In this document: piece by piece, positions 46,479 through 55,861 of the stretch | Position numbering within the stretch: the stretch's first letter is position 1 | How the letters are laid out: every line of letters starts with the position of its first letter | DNA from: Microseira sp041929235 | GTDB lineage: Bacteria; Cyanobacteriota; Cyanobacteriia; Cyanobacteriales; Aerosakkonemataceae | Reading direction: 5' to 3' | Assembly (NCBI RefSeq): GCF_041929235.1 | Contig: NZ_JBHFNP010000036.1 | Coordinates: 52,279 to 116,278, forward strand | Length of the DNA stretch: 64,000 nucleotides | Translations under genes and position numbers: made by a program | The notes under the pieces: model-generated | The model's input: the letters and a program-made list of their open reading frames with translations, nothing else | The model's database searches: none | What the model was told of the DNA's origin: nothing

Positions 46479-49175
46479 ATGAGTGATTATCAATACCAAG
46501 TTGGCGGTAGTTTAACCAGCAATGCTCCCAGTTATGTGGAGCGACAATCAGATGTAGAACTCTACGAAGCTTTAAAACAGGGTAATTTTTGCTACGTCCT
46601 CAACTCCCGTCAAATGGGAAAGTCTTCGCTTTTAGTGCGAACTAAACATCGCCTCGAACGAGAAGGATTTAAATGCACTGCTATCGATATGACCAATATT
46701 GGCAGTGAAAATATCACTCCCCTGCAATGGTACAAGGGCATTGTTGCCGAGTTGTGGACGGGGTTTAAGTTGTTAAATAAACTTAACTTGAAAACTTGGT
46801 GGCAAGAACAGGAGGATTTTTCTTATATTCAAATATTAAATAACTTTATTATGGAGTTAATAGAAGTTCAATTTTCGGAAGATAGGTTATTTATTTTTAT
46901 TGATGAAATCGACAGTACGCTAAGTTTGAATTTTCCGGTTGATGACTTTTTTGCCTTGATTCGATTTTGCTATAACCAAAGAGCAATTAATCCAAACTAC
47001 AAGCGGATTACGTTTGCTATTTTTGGGGTGGCTACGCCTTCTGATTTAATTAAAGATCGGAATCGCACCCCCTTTAATATCGGTCAAGCGATAGAACTAA
47101 AGGGTTTTGACTTGCAGTCAGCTGGGGCGCTAGCTGAGGGATTAAAACTAAAAGAGGGAAATAGTCAAGAGGTTTTAAAAGAAATTTTAGCTTGGACAGG
47201 AGGGCAACCATTTCTGACGCAAAAACTGTGCAATCTCGTCACTAATTTTAGCGAAGATAGGGCGGGTAGCCTGGTGACAATTACACCGGGAACCGAGGCA
47301 GATTGGGTGGAAAAGATTGTCAGATCCGGTGTGATAGAACGCTGGGAATCCCAGGATGAACCGGAACACCTGCGAACCATACGCGATCGCATCGAACGCC
47401 AGAGCAAATATACGGGCAGAATGCTGGGGATTTACCAGCAAATTTTACAAGGATTTGCCGTTAAAACCGATGATAGTCGCGAACAAATTGAACTTTTACT
47501 CAGTGGTTTGGTTGTGAGAGAACAAGGGTTGCTGGATGTTAAAAATCCCATCTATGAAGAAGTTTTTAACCTCGAGTGGGTGGAAAAACAATTAGCTGCT
47601 TTGCGTCCTTATTCTCAATCTTTGGAAGCTTGGGTTGCTTCCGAACGAACTGACGAATCGCGTCTATTGCGCGGAATTGCGCTCAAAGATGCCCTGAATT
47701 GGGCATTGGGGAAAAGTTTGAGCGACTTAGATTATCAATATTTAGCTGCGAGTCAAGCATTGAGCAAGCGAGAAACTGAAAATGCCCTAGAGTCCGTTGA
47801 ACAAGCTAGTTATATCCTCTCTTTTACTAGACGAAACACTAAAAAAGAATGTCTCAAACATAGAATTTGGTCAGGTTGGACTGCGGTAACGGCGCTATGG
47901 GTCGCCAGCTTGGCGATCCTTTTACGTTTGACGGGATTATTCCAGGGAATGGAATGGGATGTGCTAGACCAGTTTTTTCGGTTACGCCCTTTAGAATCTC
48001 CCGATCCGCGTATTGTTATTGTTACCCTTGGCGAAACGGATATTACTAAGATGGGAAAGTGGCCGATACCCGATCGAGTTTTAGCCCAGGCAATTACAAA
48101 TATCAAAGCGCGCAATCCTAGAGCAATTGGTTTGGATTTATATCGCGATTTACCTGTAGACCCGGGTCATGAAGCATTAGTAGAAATGTTTAAATCTACG
48201 CCCAATTTAATTGGGATTGAAAAAGTTGTTGGCGCTCGAATTGCCCCGCCCTTAGTATTAAGCCAGTTAGGGCAAATTGGCTTTGTTGATATCGTGTTGG
48301 ATAACGATGGCCAAGTCCGCCGTGGCTTGCTATCGGTGCAACGCCAACAGCGAGTTTATCGGAGTTTAGCATTGCAAATGGCCTTAATCTATCTGAAAGC
48401 GGAAGGGGTGAATGGCAAAGAAATAGACGAGAATCGCTGGCAGTTTGGTAAAGCTGTTTTCCAGCCATTTGAAGCAAATGACGGCGGCTATGTTGGCGCT
48501 GATGATGGCGGGTATCAAATTTTGATGAACTTTCGCGGTTTGTTAGATAATTTTCCGACAATTTCCCTGACTGACCTGCTGAACAATCCGATTGCACCCG
48601 GTTTAATTGAAAATCGCATTATTTTAATTGGTGCGACGGCTGAAAGCCTTAACGACTTTTTTTATACGCCCTACAGTAAAAGTTTGTTTGGCGCGGCAGA
48701 GCGGACGCCGGGAGTGGTAATTCATGCTAACTTGATCGGTCAGATTTTAAGTGCGGTTTTAGATGGAAGACCTTTGATTAAGGTTTGGAGTAAACCTAAA
48801 GAATGGTTCTGGATTTTCCTCTGGTCATTAATCGGAGCAGGGTTAACCTGGCAGTTCCAGTCTTTGTGGGCGATCGCTTGCAGTATCTTGTTGGCATGTT
48901 TCGGGTTATTATTGATTACTTACTTGGCTTTTTTACAGGGTTGGTGGTTGCCTGTAGTTCCACCAATGGTAGGATTAGTCGGAGCAGCGAGCGCTCTTGC
49001 TATCTTCATCAACAAAAAATTAGAACAACTTCAACTCCGACTCATTCTTCAACGGCTCTTAGAAGAATGTGCTGTTTCCCCCACAGCTGGACGGATTGCA
49101 ATTGAATACTTGAAACAATCAGAAAGCGATAAGAATCAAGCTTTGATCGAACGGTGGATGAGCGATAGGCGCTGA
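46479..49175 (+). CDS. AAA-like domain-CHASE2 fusion protein
   Basis: An 898-residue protein. The N-terminal AAA-like (AAA_35 type) domain has LNSRQMGKSSLLVRT (P-loop, near residue 45), FIDEIDSTLSLNFPVDDFFA and FGVATPSDLIKDR. A middle winged or helical region (about 270-450) leads to one membrane helix and an extracytoplasmic CHASE2 domain (RIVIVTLGETDITKMGKWPI, AIGLDLYRDLPVDPG, IILIGATAESLNDFFYTPYS). Three more membrane helices follow and a short cytosolic tail. It has no kinase or cyclase output, so the AAA-like part may be the output. The first 260 residues match the truncated gene at 28908. Confidence 0.88.
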   Translation: MSDYQYQVGGSLTSNAPSYVERQSDVELYEALKQGNFCYVLNSRQMGKSSLLVRTKHRLEREGFKCTAIDMTNIGSENITPLQWYKGIVAELWTGFKLLNKLNLKTWWQEQEDFSYIQILNNFIMELIEVQFSEDRLFIFIDEIDSTLSLNFPVDDFFALIRFCYNQRAINPNYKRITFAIFGVATPSDLIKDRNRTPFNIGQAIELKGFDLQSAGALAEGLKLKEGNSQEVLKEILAWTGGQPFLTQKLCNLVTNFSEDRAGSLVTITPGTEADWVEKIVRSGVIERWESQDEPEHLRTIRDRIERQSKYTGRMLGIYQQILQGFAVKTDDSREQIELLLSGLVVREQGLLDVKNPIYEEVFNLEWVEKQLAALRPYSQSLEAWVASERTDESRLLRGIALKDALNWALGKSLSDLDYQYLAASQALSKRETENALESVEQASYILSFTRRNTKKECLKHRIWSGWTAVTALWVASLAILLRLTGLFQGMEWDVLDQFFRLRPLESPDPRIVIVTLGETDITKMGKWPIPDRVLAQAITNIKARNPRAIGLDLYRDLPVDPGHEALVEMFKSTPNLIGIEKVVGARIAPPLVLSQLGQIGFVDIVLDNDGQVRRGLLSVQRQQRVYRSLALQMALIYLKAEGVNGKEIDENRWQFGKAVFQPFEANDGGYVGADDGGYQILMNFRGLLDNFPTISLTDLLNNPIAPGLIENRIILIGATAESLNDFFYTPYSKSLFGAAERTPGVVIHANLIGQILSAVLDGRPLIKVWSKPKEWFWIFLWSLIGAGLTWQFQSLWAIACSILLACFGLLLITYLAFLQGWWLPVVPPMVGLVGAASALAIFINKKLEQLQLRLILQRLLEECAVSPTAGRIAIEYLKQSESDKNQALIERWMSDRR

Positions 49176-49774
49176 CTTGAAGAGGACGGGTCGAGTGGCA
49201 GACAAGGGAGAGCGGGGACACCCCATGGTAGGATCCAGGAAATTCTAACTTTGAAGAATTCTCTTCTTCTCCACGCATAATATCATGTCCGGTTACATAC
49301 CCATAGTTATCAATGACTTGGGAGAACGGTGACACGGTGACGGGTCGAGATTTTGATTCAGGGTAATTAGGCGGACATCATATAAATTCTTCAGGACTGA
49401 CGCACGGGGAGCCAAAAACAAAGGTGATGCGTCAATCTCTAGTAGAGACGTTACATGTAACGTCTCTACAATTAAACCCACGATTTTTCTATCACCCTTG
49501 TTTTTTTGCTTAATTCCCGTTCTTTTTAGCGATGGTGTAAAAGACTGAGGCACGCGGGGCCAAAAACCCAGTTTCTGCGTCACTAGAGCGCCTCGAAACC
49601 GACGATTTATCCTAGAAATCGAGTTTTTTTGCGTGGATAAAATTATGAAGTATTATTGCGAAGTGAAACTCGCCGTCCGGCGAAAGATAAAATGAAATAT
49701 CCGCGCGGCGAGCATCCTCATGCTTAATAGCAGCAAGAAGCTCTCTCAGGCGGTGAACAAGGAGAAAAAAGGCA
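49176..49774. repeat. Gene-free region with repeats, upstream of the toxin gene
   Basis: Includes a perfect 28-bp palindrome (GTAGAGACGTTACA with its complement, 49442-49469), and a stretch related to the dispersed ACTGACGCA/ACGAAATCG repeats (about 49394-49630). A likely promoter and ribosome binding site (GGAGAAAAAAGGC, about 49760-49772) precede the ATG at 49775. Confidence 0.65.
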
Positions 49775-51202
49775 ATGAGTGAAAGAAGCTACGCCCAAAC
49801 CAAAAACTCATCAAATGCCTATTCTCCTGCCAAATCGCCCGAGTCATTCCAACGCCCTTTCACTGATGAGCGAGATGATTCACCAGCAAGGAATTCCAAC
49901 CCATCAATACAACCTAAAAGGTCTCGCCCTAAAATAGATTGGAACAGAGTTTCTCTCGTGGCACCAGAACCGGGCAGTCAGGATTCAAACAGCTTCCCAA
50001 CCGTTCAACGCGCAGAGAACTCCGAACAGGGTTTAGAGGCAAAAGAACCAGCCGCATCCAGCAATTCAACAACAGCTATAGATGGGTCAGATGGCAATAG
50101 CTTGCAGGAAAAAACAGAGAATAGCAAAATATCGAAACAAGGGGCAGAACAAAAACCAAAAATAGCCCGTGCTGGCTTGAACTGGCGAAATATTACCATA
50201 GAAGCGCCATCGAGGCAGGGTGCTTTTGCTGTAGAGCAACCAATTCAACGCCAAGTTCTGGAGGAGAAGGAACAGTCTGAATCGAATTCTCTGGAAATGC
50301 TTGATGGGGCAATTCAGGCTAAATGCAGTGAATGCAAGCGTGAAGAAGAACAACAGCTTGACAAGGAATCAATTCAAACCAAACTAACAGTTGGCGCACC
50401 GGGGGATAAATACGAACAAGTTGCTGATAACATGGCTGCAAAAGTCATGAGGATGCCAGACTCAGCTCTACAGCAACCAATTCAACGCCAGACGGACTCT
50501 GAAACAGAAGCAGTTGGAATGCAACCAGAGGTAAATTCCATCACCCCATTGGTGCAGCGTCAGACAGCAGAAGATTCAGAACAAGTACAGTTGAAACCTA
50601 ATGGCAGTAACCAGGCAAGCGCCAGCGTAGAAAGCCAGCTCGCGGATTCTAAGGGTGGAGGTAGCGCTTTACCCGATGATGTACGTAGTTTCATGGAGCC
50701 GCGCTTTGGGGCAGATTTTAGCTCTATAAGAGTGCATACAGACTCCAATGCTGTCGGGATGAACAAGGAGTTGGGGGCGCAAGCATTTACTCATGGTAGC
50801 GATATTTACTATGGGGCGGGGAAATCTCCTGGTAAAGATGAGTTGACGGCGCATGAGTTGACTCACACCATCCAGCAAACTGGAGGACAGCGTAATGCAC
50901 CAGCAACACAACCGCTAACTCATGGGGAGGAAAAGCAACCCGAAGACGGGAATCAGTCATTGTCAGCAGCGAAAGCGACTCCTGAGTTGGATCAAAATAA
51001 AACTCAGCCAGTCTTTCAGCAGGAACAACCAAACAAGGAAGTTGCTAACCCTGTTCCAGAAAAAGAACTTGCGAGGCAAAATTCTCAAACACAGACTGAT
51101 TTAGAGTCTCGTAAAACTGAAATTTCACAAGATATCCCAGCAGCGAAGGCGGATAAATCCCCAGAAACAAAACCAGTCACAGAAGTTGCTAATCCTCAAT
51201 AG
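49775..51202 (+). CDS. DUF4157 (eCIS-core type) module of a giant toxin protein
   Basis: A 475-residue frame up to the first TAG. The N-terminal third is disordered and rich in Gln/Ser/Glu. CSECKREEEQQLDKESIQTK precedes the conserved PGDKYEQVADNMAAKVMRMP. The DUF4157 core ends with EPRFGADFSSIRVHTDSNAV and DELTAHELTHTIQQTGG; the HELTH (H360-H364) is a zincin-like motif. DUF4157 proteins are carried by extracellular contractile injection systems or found as polymorphic-toxin carriers. No eCIS structural genes are in this window. The frame continues past TAG at 51200 into the toxin half (see 51527). Confidence 0.85.
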   Translation: MSERSYAQTKNSSNAYSPAKSPESFQRPFTDERDDSPARNSNPSIQPKRSRPKIDWNRVSLVAPEPGSQDSNSFPTVQRAENSEQGLEAKEPAASSNSTTAIDGSDGNSLQEKTENSKISKQGAEQKPKIARAGLNWRNITIEAPSRQGAFAVEQPIQRQVLEEKEQSESNSLEMLDGAIQAKCSECKREEEQQLDKESIQTKLTVGAPGDKYEQVADNMAAKVMRMPDSALQQPIQRQTDSETEAVGMQPEVNSITPLVQRQTAEDSEQVQLKPNGSNQASASVESQLADSKGGGSALPDDVRSFMEPRFGADFSSIRVHTDSNAVGMNKELGAQAFTHGSDIYYGAGKSPGKDELTAHELTHTIQQTGGQRNAPATQPLTHGEEKQPEDGNQSLSAAKATPELDQNKTQPVFQQEQPNKEVANPVPEKELARQNSQTQTDLESRKTEISQDIPAAKADKSPETKPVTEVANPQ

Positions 51203-51379
51203 ACATCTCCAACCCCAGAAACAAAACCAGTCACAGAAGCTGCTAATCCTCAATAGACATCTCCAACCCCAGAAACAAAACCAGTCACAGAAGTTGCTAA
51301 TCCTCAATAGACATCTCCAACCCCAGAAACAAAACCAGTCACAGAAGTTGCTAATCCTCAATAGACATCTCCAACACCT
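51149..51379 (+). repeat. 54-bp tandem repeat containing an in-frame TAG in every copy
   Basis: Four copies of an 18-codon unit (TSPTPETKPVTEVANPQ plus TAG), the first partial and starting at about 51149, lie in frame between the DUF4157 and toxin modules. Their stop codons are at 51200-51202, 51254-51256, 51308-51310 and 51362-51364. The copies differ by only a base or two, so expansion is recent. Unit length is a multiple of three, so the downstream frame is kept. Confidence 0.92.
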
Positions 51380-51526
51380 GCTGTTACTGGAGGAGAAACT
51401 CAACAAGTAAACCAGGAAAAAACGGCTGAAACACCTGCTAATACTAATCAAAAGCCGGAAACAGGGAATATTGCTGGTGTAAATACCCAAGTACCCGATT
51501 TAAGTCAAGCAGATCGGGGGACTTCG

Positions 51527-54500
51527 TTGACTGATATGTGGCAACAACAGCAGAATCAGATGAATAATGCTGGTAGCGATGTTGCCCAAAATATAGATCC
51601 TAGTCAAGAACCAAAAGTTGCTTTAGAACAAGCATTACAACAAGCACAACAAAAAATCGCCTCTATTCCCCAACCAGGGACAGATGTACCCAAATCTGAA
51701 CCCTTACCTCAACCTCAAGTTGAGCAAATTGAAAAACCTGCTACAGAAACACCCCCCGCTACAGAAACTCCTCAAGTTCAAGATGTTGCTACCAAAGCTA
51801 CCCCGGCAGCAGAAAAAACAGCAGAAGTTGCTTCTGTTGAAAGCACAACTGAAGAAACAACTCCTGAGATAGTTACCGAAACTTCAGAACAAGCACAATC
51901 ACAACCAGCACAAGCAGAGGAAAAAGCACCTGCTGAAACTGCACCTGTACCTCAAGCAGAAGTTAAGGAAACCGCTGCAACTGAAGCAAAAGCAGATGAA
52001 ACTCAAGTAGCTGAAACTGCGGAAGTAAAAAAACAGCAACCAGAACAAAAAGTTGAGCAGAATGTTAACCCTGCGTCACAACCTGCTGAGAAAGGTGCTG
52101 AAAGTAAGGTAGCAGTTGAGCAAGTAGATGAACAAAAAGTTAAATCTGGTCAAGTTATTCAAGGAGATTTACTTGCTAATCCCTTAGATTGGGCAAAAGG
52201 TATTTTAGATTCTCTTAAAGGCGATGCTTCCGCTAAAAAGAGCGAGTTACAAGGTGATTATAATGGCAAGCAATCTCAAGTAGATGGGACAAAACAAGAG
52301 CAAGGTAATCAATTAGATAGTGCTAAACAAAATAAGAGTAGTGAATTAGAAGCAAATAAACAAGCGAAAGGGAGTGAATTAGAAACAAATAAACAAGCGA
52401 AAGGAAGTGAATTAGAAGCGAATAAACAAGCGAAAGGGAGTGAATTAGAAGCGAATAAACAAGCGAAAGGGAGTGAATTAGAAGCGAATAAACAAGCGAA
52501 AGGGAGTGAATTAGAAGCGAATAAACAAGCGAAAGGGAGTGAATTAGAAGCAAATAAACAGGCTAAAACAGCAGAAATGGAAGTTAATAAACAAGCTAAA
52601 GGTGCTGAAATTCAGTTTGAAGTAGAAGCTAAAGGGACTGAAGTACAAACAGAAAGTGAAGCTAAAGGTACAGAAATACAAACTGATGCCCAAACTAAAG
52701 CTACTGAATTACAAGGAGAAGAAACAAACTTAAAACAAGAAACCACTAGCAAAGAGCAAGAAGTACAAACACAAGTAGCTGATAAAGTTACCAACCTGGA
52801 AAATAAAGCTGTTGAGTCAAAAGGAGAAATTGAAAGTAATTGGACAGGGTTAGAAAATAGTGCTACTTCAGAAATGACTGCCCTAGAAACAGAAGCCCAG
52901 CAGTTTTCCCAGACTTATATGGCGAAAGCTTCTGGCTTTATCGCTAAACTGAATGGGGCGTCAGCAGGGGCAAAACAAGAAGGGCAAAAACAAGGACAAG
53001 AACAAGGTAATAGTCAAGCTTTACAAGCAGAATGGCAAGCCCTCAAAACAGAAGCCCAATCAGTTTGGGGTGGGATTCAAGGTAAGGTTGCTCCTGTTAC
53101 TCAGAAAGTTGAGCAAGGATGGCAAGGAATTAGCCAAACAGCCCAAAACGTTGGTAAAGAACTGCAACAACAAGGCGAACAAGTTAAGACTTCTGTAAAT
53201 GATTCTGCCACCAGTGCAGGAGATTACCTCAATGAGAAATGGACAAGCTTAACTGGTAAAGCATCAGAAGGATGGGCAAGCTTCCAGGGTAAAGTTGGGT
53301 CAGCACAAAACTGGATTGGAGAAAAAGTTAATAATGCTACCAGTTGGGCAACAGAAAAAGCAGCAGCAGCAACTAATTGGTTATCGGAAAAAGTTAATAG
53401 TGCAGGTGGATGGATTGATCAGAAAACAGGAGGAGCATTTAGTTGGTTAGGTGAAAAGGTTAATAGTGCAAGTTCTTGGATTGGCGAAAAAGCCAGCAGT
53501 GCAACTTCTTGGATAGGTGAAAAAGCCAGTGCTGCCGGGACATTTATTACAGAAAAAGCTAGCAGCGCCACTTCTTGGCTGACTGAAAAGGGAAGCAGCG
53601 CGAAAAATTGGCTGACAGAAAAAGGTGAAGCTGCGAAAAATTGGCTGACAGAAAAAGGAACCAGCGCGGTTAATGCAGTCAGCGAAAAAGCTGGTTCTTT
53701 TGTCAGTGCATTACAGGAAAAAGGAAGCAGTGCTGTTTCTGCTATACAGTCTAAAGGAAGCTCGATTTTACAATGGCTGGGTGGTGCTGTAGGTTCGCTA
53801 GTTTCTGGAGTTCAAGAAAAAGCAGGTAGCGTTGTTTCTTGGTTGGGTGATAAGGTTTCCAGTGCTAAGAGTTGGGTACAGTCAAAAAGTTCTGGCGCAT
53901 TAAGTTGGTTATCAGAAAAAGCTAGTGGTGCGGTAAGTTGGGTTCAAGATAAAAGTTCCGCCGGCTTAAGTTGGTTATCAGAAAAAGCTTCGGGTGCGGT
54001 AAGTTGGGTTCAAGAAAAAGGGTCTCAAGGCTTAAATTGGCTGCAAGAAAAAGGATCCGCGGTTGGGAATTGGGTTAAGGAAAAAGGGTCTCAAGGCTTA
54101 AATTGGCTGCAAGAAAAAGGTGCTGCTGTTGGTGATTGGGTTAAGGAAAAAGGTTCTCAAGCTTGGAATGGAGTTAAACAACTAGGAGAGTTAGGCAGCA
54201 ATGCTCTCCAATGGGCTGGTGATGGGATTAAATCAGGTTGGGAATGGACTAAGAATAAAGCCACTGAAATTGGTAGTTGGGCGAGTGAGAAAGCATCACA
54301 AGGTTTAGCATGGGCTGGGGATAAGTTATCTCAAGGTTGGAATTGGGTACAAGACAAGTGGGGTGATGTATCTCAATGGGTTAAGGATAACTACGACACT
54401 ATTAGCAAATGGGGACACGGCATTTTAGATTTTGTCGGTCTTGCTGCACCCTTTGTTGGTGCTGGAATTGGGTTTATTGTTGGTGGACCAGCAGGCGCAG

Positions 54501-55861
54501 TAGCTGGATGGGCTGCTGGAGAAGTTGTTGGTAATGTAGCTGATGCGATTAATACAGGTTGGTATCTTGGGGAGTCGGGATATTATGCGTCCCAAGGTAA
54601 TAGTGAAAAAGCACAAGAGGCATTAACCAATGCTGCTTGGTCAGGTGTGGGTTTAATTCCGTTTGGGAATATAGCTGGGAAAGCAGGTAAATGGCTGGGC
54701 AAAACAAAAGTCGGTAAATGGGGTGGGGATGCGCTTGAAGCACTTGGTAAAACAAAAGTCGGTCAATGGGGCGGAGATGCCCTCAACTGGATGGGTAAGC
54801 AGGGAGGAAAGGCCGTAGATTGGCTAGGTCAACAAGGAGGAAAAGCTTTAGATTGGGCTGGTAAACAAAGAGAAAAAGCTATCAAATGGGGTGGAGATGC
54901 CCTCAACTGGGCGGGTAAGCAGGGAGAAGATCTTCTAAGACCTGTGGATGACTTGCTGACGGGGCGCAATTTGGAGATGGCAGGTGTTCCTCGAGGGGCT
55001 GTACCAGATATCAGTGCCCCAACGCCTACACCGCGTCCTAAAGAAACAGCGCCTGGGAAACCTCGAGTAGTTGAAGAGACTACACCTGCGAAACCTCGAG
55101 TAGTTGAAGAAACTACACCTGCGAAACCTCCGGTGGCTGAGGAGACTCCACCCACTAAACCTCCAGAATCAGAAAAGAACCCTACCCCATCTGAAGTGAC
55201 GACCACCACACCTGACGCGGCTGTGAAAGTGCCCGATGGCTTAGGGGAACAGGCACCAGGAGGAGCAAGGTACGTTGATCTTGATGGCGTAAAGCAAAAG
55301 ACAATCCGTCAGTACCAAGAGATCGCCGCCATGACTGACGATGTCGCTAGGATCGCACAAAACACAGGGATTCCCGAGCATTACATTGCCAAGGTCAAAG
55401 AGCATATCTTCCTTAAAGAACACGAACTTGAGGTAGCCAATTACGTCACACAAACAATCAGGCGTGAGAAAGGCAATTTCGCTCCGCTTGAAGACATTGC
55501 TGAGTCCTGGATGAATGCTATGAATAAACCCATGCAAGCTGAGGAGTTTGTTGATGAGCTTGCCAATTTCAGGCAATTCATAGCACACGAGTATGTAGAA
55601 GCGGGCCTAATGGATGATGGACTGCCGTATATGAATCCCAACTCTTGGAGGGAACACCCAAATTATGGTTGGGGTAACTATCCAATGCCGGGTGATGAAG
55701 GATATGGAGCCCATAACCTCGCCCCCAATCCCAATCCACGTCGTTCTTCCTTCGGTCACTGGGAGAAAGATCTTGGTAAGTCCTCGGAGGGATTATCATT
55801 GGCTGAGGATATCTCGAATCTCGATCAAGTGCTTGAAGAGATAAGAAAAAGAATCAAATGA
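51527..55861 (+). CDS. Toxin half of the giant DUF4157 protein
   Basis: In the same frame as 49775 and open from 51365; the first plausible starts are TTG 51527 and ATG 51536. Order: a Glu/Gln/Pro/Thr-rich disordered region; eleven-residue charged repeats (KQAKGSELEAN, about residues 270-345); long amphipathic eleven-residue repeats of the SWxxEKASSAT kind (about 590-930); a Gly/Ala-rich hydrophobic segment (VGAGIGFIVGGPAGAVAGWA) and GKWGGDALEALGKTKVGQWG repeats; Pro-rich AKPRVVEETTP repeats; and a C-terminal domain of about 190 residues with AMTDDVARIAQNTGIPEHYI, KEHIFLKEHEL and QFIAHEYVEAGLMDDG. The last domain is the likely toxin. Its 3' end overlaps the next gene by 4 bp. Confidence 0.82.
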   Translation: MTDMWQQQQNQMNNAGSDVAQNIDPSQEPKVALEQALQQAQQKIASIPQPGTDVPKSEPLPQPQVEQIEKPATETPPATETPQVQDVATKATPAAEKTAEVASVESTTEETTPEIVTETSEQAQSQPAQAEEKAPAETAPVPQAEVKETAATEAKADETQVAETAEVKKQQPEQKVEQNVNPASQPAEKGAESKVAVEQVDEQKVKSGQVIQGDLLANPLDWAKGILDSLKGDASAKKSELQGDYNGKQSQVDGTKQEQGNQLDSAKQNKSSELEANKQAKGSELETNKQAKGSELEANKQAKGSELEANKQAKGSELEANKQAKGSELEANKQAKGSELEANKQAKTAEMEVNKQAKGAEIQFEVEAKGTEVQTESEAKGTEIQTDAQTKATELQGEETNLKQETTSKEQEVQTQVADKVTNLENKAVESKGEIESNWTGLENSATSEMTALETEAQQFSQTYMAKASGFIAKLNGASAGAKQEGQKQGQEQGNSQALQAEWQALKTEAQSVWGGIQGKVAPVTQKVEQGWQGISQTAQNVGKELQQQGEQVKTSVNDSATSAGDYLNEKWTSLTGKASEGWASFQGKVGSAQNWIGEKVNNATSWATEKAAAATNWLSEKVNSAGGWIDQKTGGAFSWLGEKVNSASSWIGEKASSATSWIGEKASAAGTFITEKASSATSWLTEKGSSAKNWLTEKGEAAKNWLTEKGTSAVNAVSEKAGSFVSALQEKGSSAVSAIQSKGSSILQWLGGAVGSLVSGVQEKAGSVVSWLGDKVSSAKSWVQSKSSGALSWLSEKASGAVSWVQDKSSAGLSWLSEKASGAVSWVQEKGSQGLNWLQEKGSAVGNWVKEKGSQGLNWLQEKGAAVGDWVKEKGSQAWNGVKQLGELGSNALQWAGDGIKSGWEWTKNKATEIGSWASEKASQGLAWAGDKLSQGWNWVQDKWGDVSQWVKDNYDTISKWGHGILDFVGLAAPFVGAGIGFIVGGPAGAVAGWAAGEVVGNVADAINTGWYLGESGYYASQGNSEKAQEALTNAAWSGVGLIPFGNIAGKAGKWLGKTKVGKWGGDALEALGKTKVGQWGGDALNWMGKQGGKAVDWLGQQGGKALDWAGKQREKAIKWGGDALNWAGKQGEDLLRPVDDLLTGRNLEMAGVPRGAVPDISAPTPTPRPKETAPGKPRVVEETTPAKPRVVEETTPAKPPVAEETPPTKPPESEKNPTPSEVTTTTPDAAVKVPDGLGEQAPGGARYVDLDGVKQKTIRQYQEIAAMTDDVARIAQNTGIPEHYIAKVKEHIFLKEHELEVANYVTQTIRREKGNFAPLEDIAESWMNAMNKPMQAEEFVDELANFRQFIAHEYVEAGLMDDGLPYMNPNSWREHPNYGWGNYPMPGDEGYGAHNLAPNPNPRRSSFGHWEKDLGKSSEGLSLAEDISNLDQVLEEIRKRIK
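52337..52565 (+). repeat. 33-bp coding repeats (about seven copies)
   Basis: Units of AGTGAATTAGAAGCGAATAA plus 13 more bases encode SELEANKQAKG. Several copies are identical at the DNA level, which shows recent expansion or homogenisation. They probably form one long charged helix. Confidence 0.9.

Noticed and set aside
51149..51379. CRISPR-like array of 54-bp repeats
   Set aside because: The copies abut without spacers, keep a reading frame and encode a Pro/Thr-rich peptide, so this is a coding tandem repeat.
52337..52565. CRISPR-like array of 33-bp repeats
   Set aside because: There are no variable spacers, and the units encode an eleven-residue helix repeat.
49775..55861. Genome-wide recoding of TAG as an amino acid
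   Set aside because: Ordinary genes in the window (topA, chlI, the phosphatase, the response regulator, the immunity gene) end at TAG, so TAG is a normal stop here.
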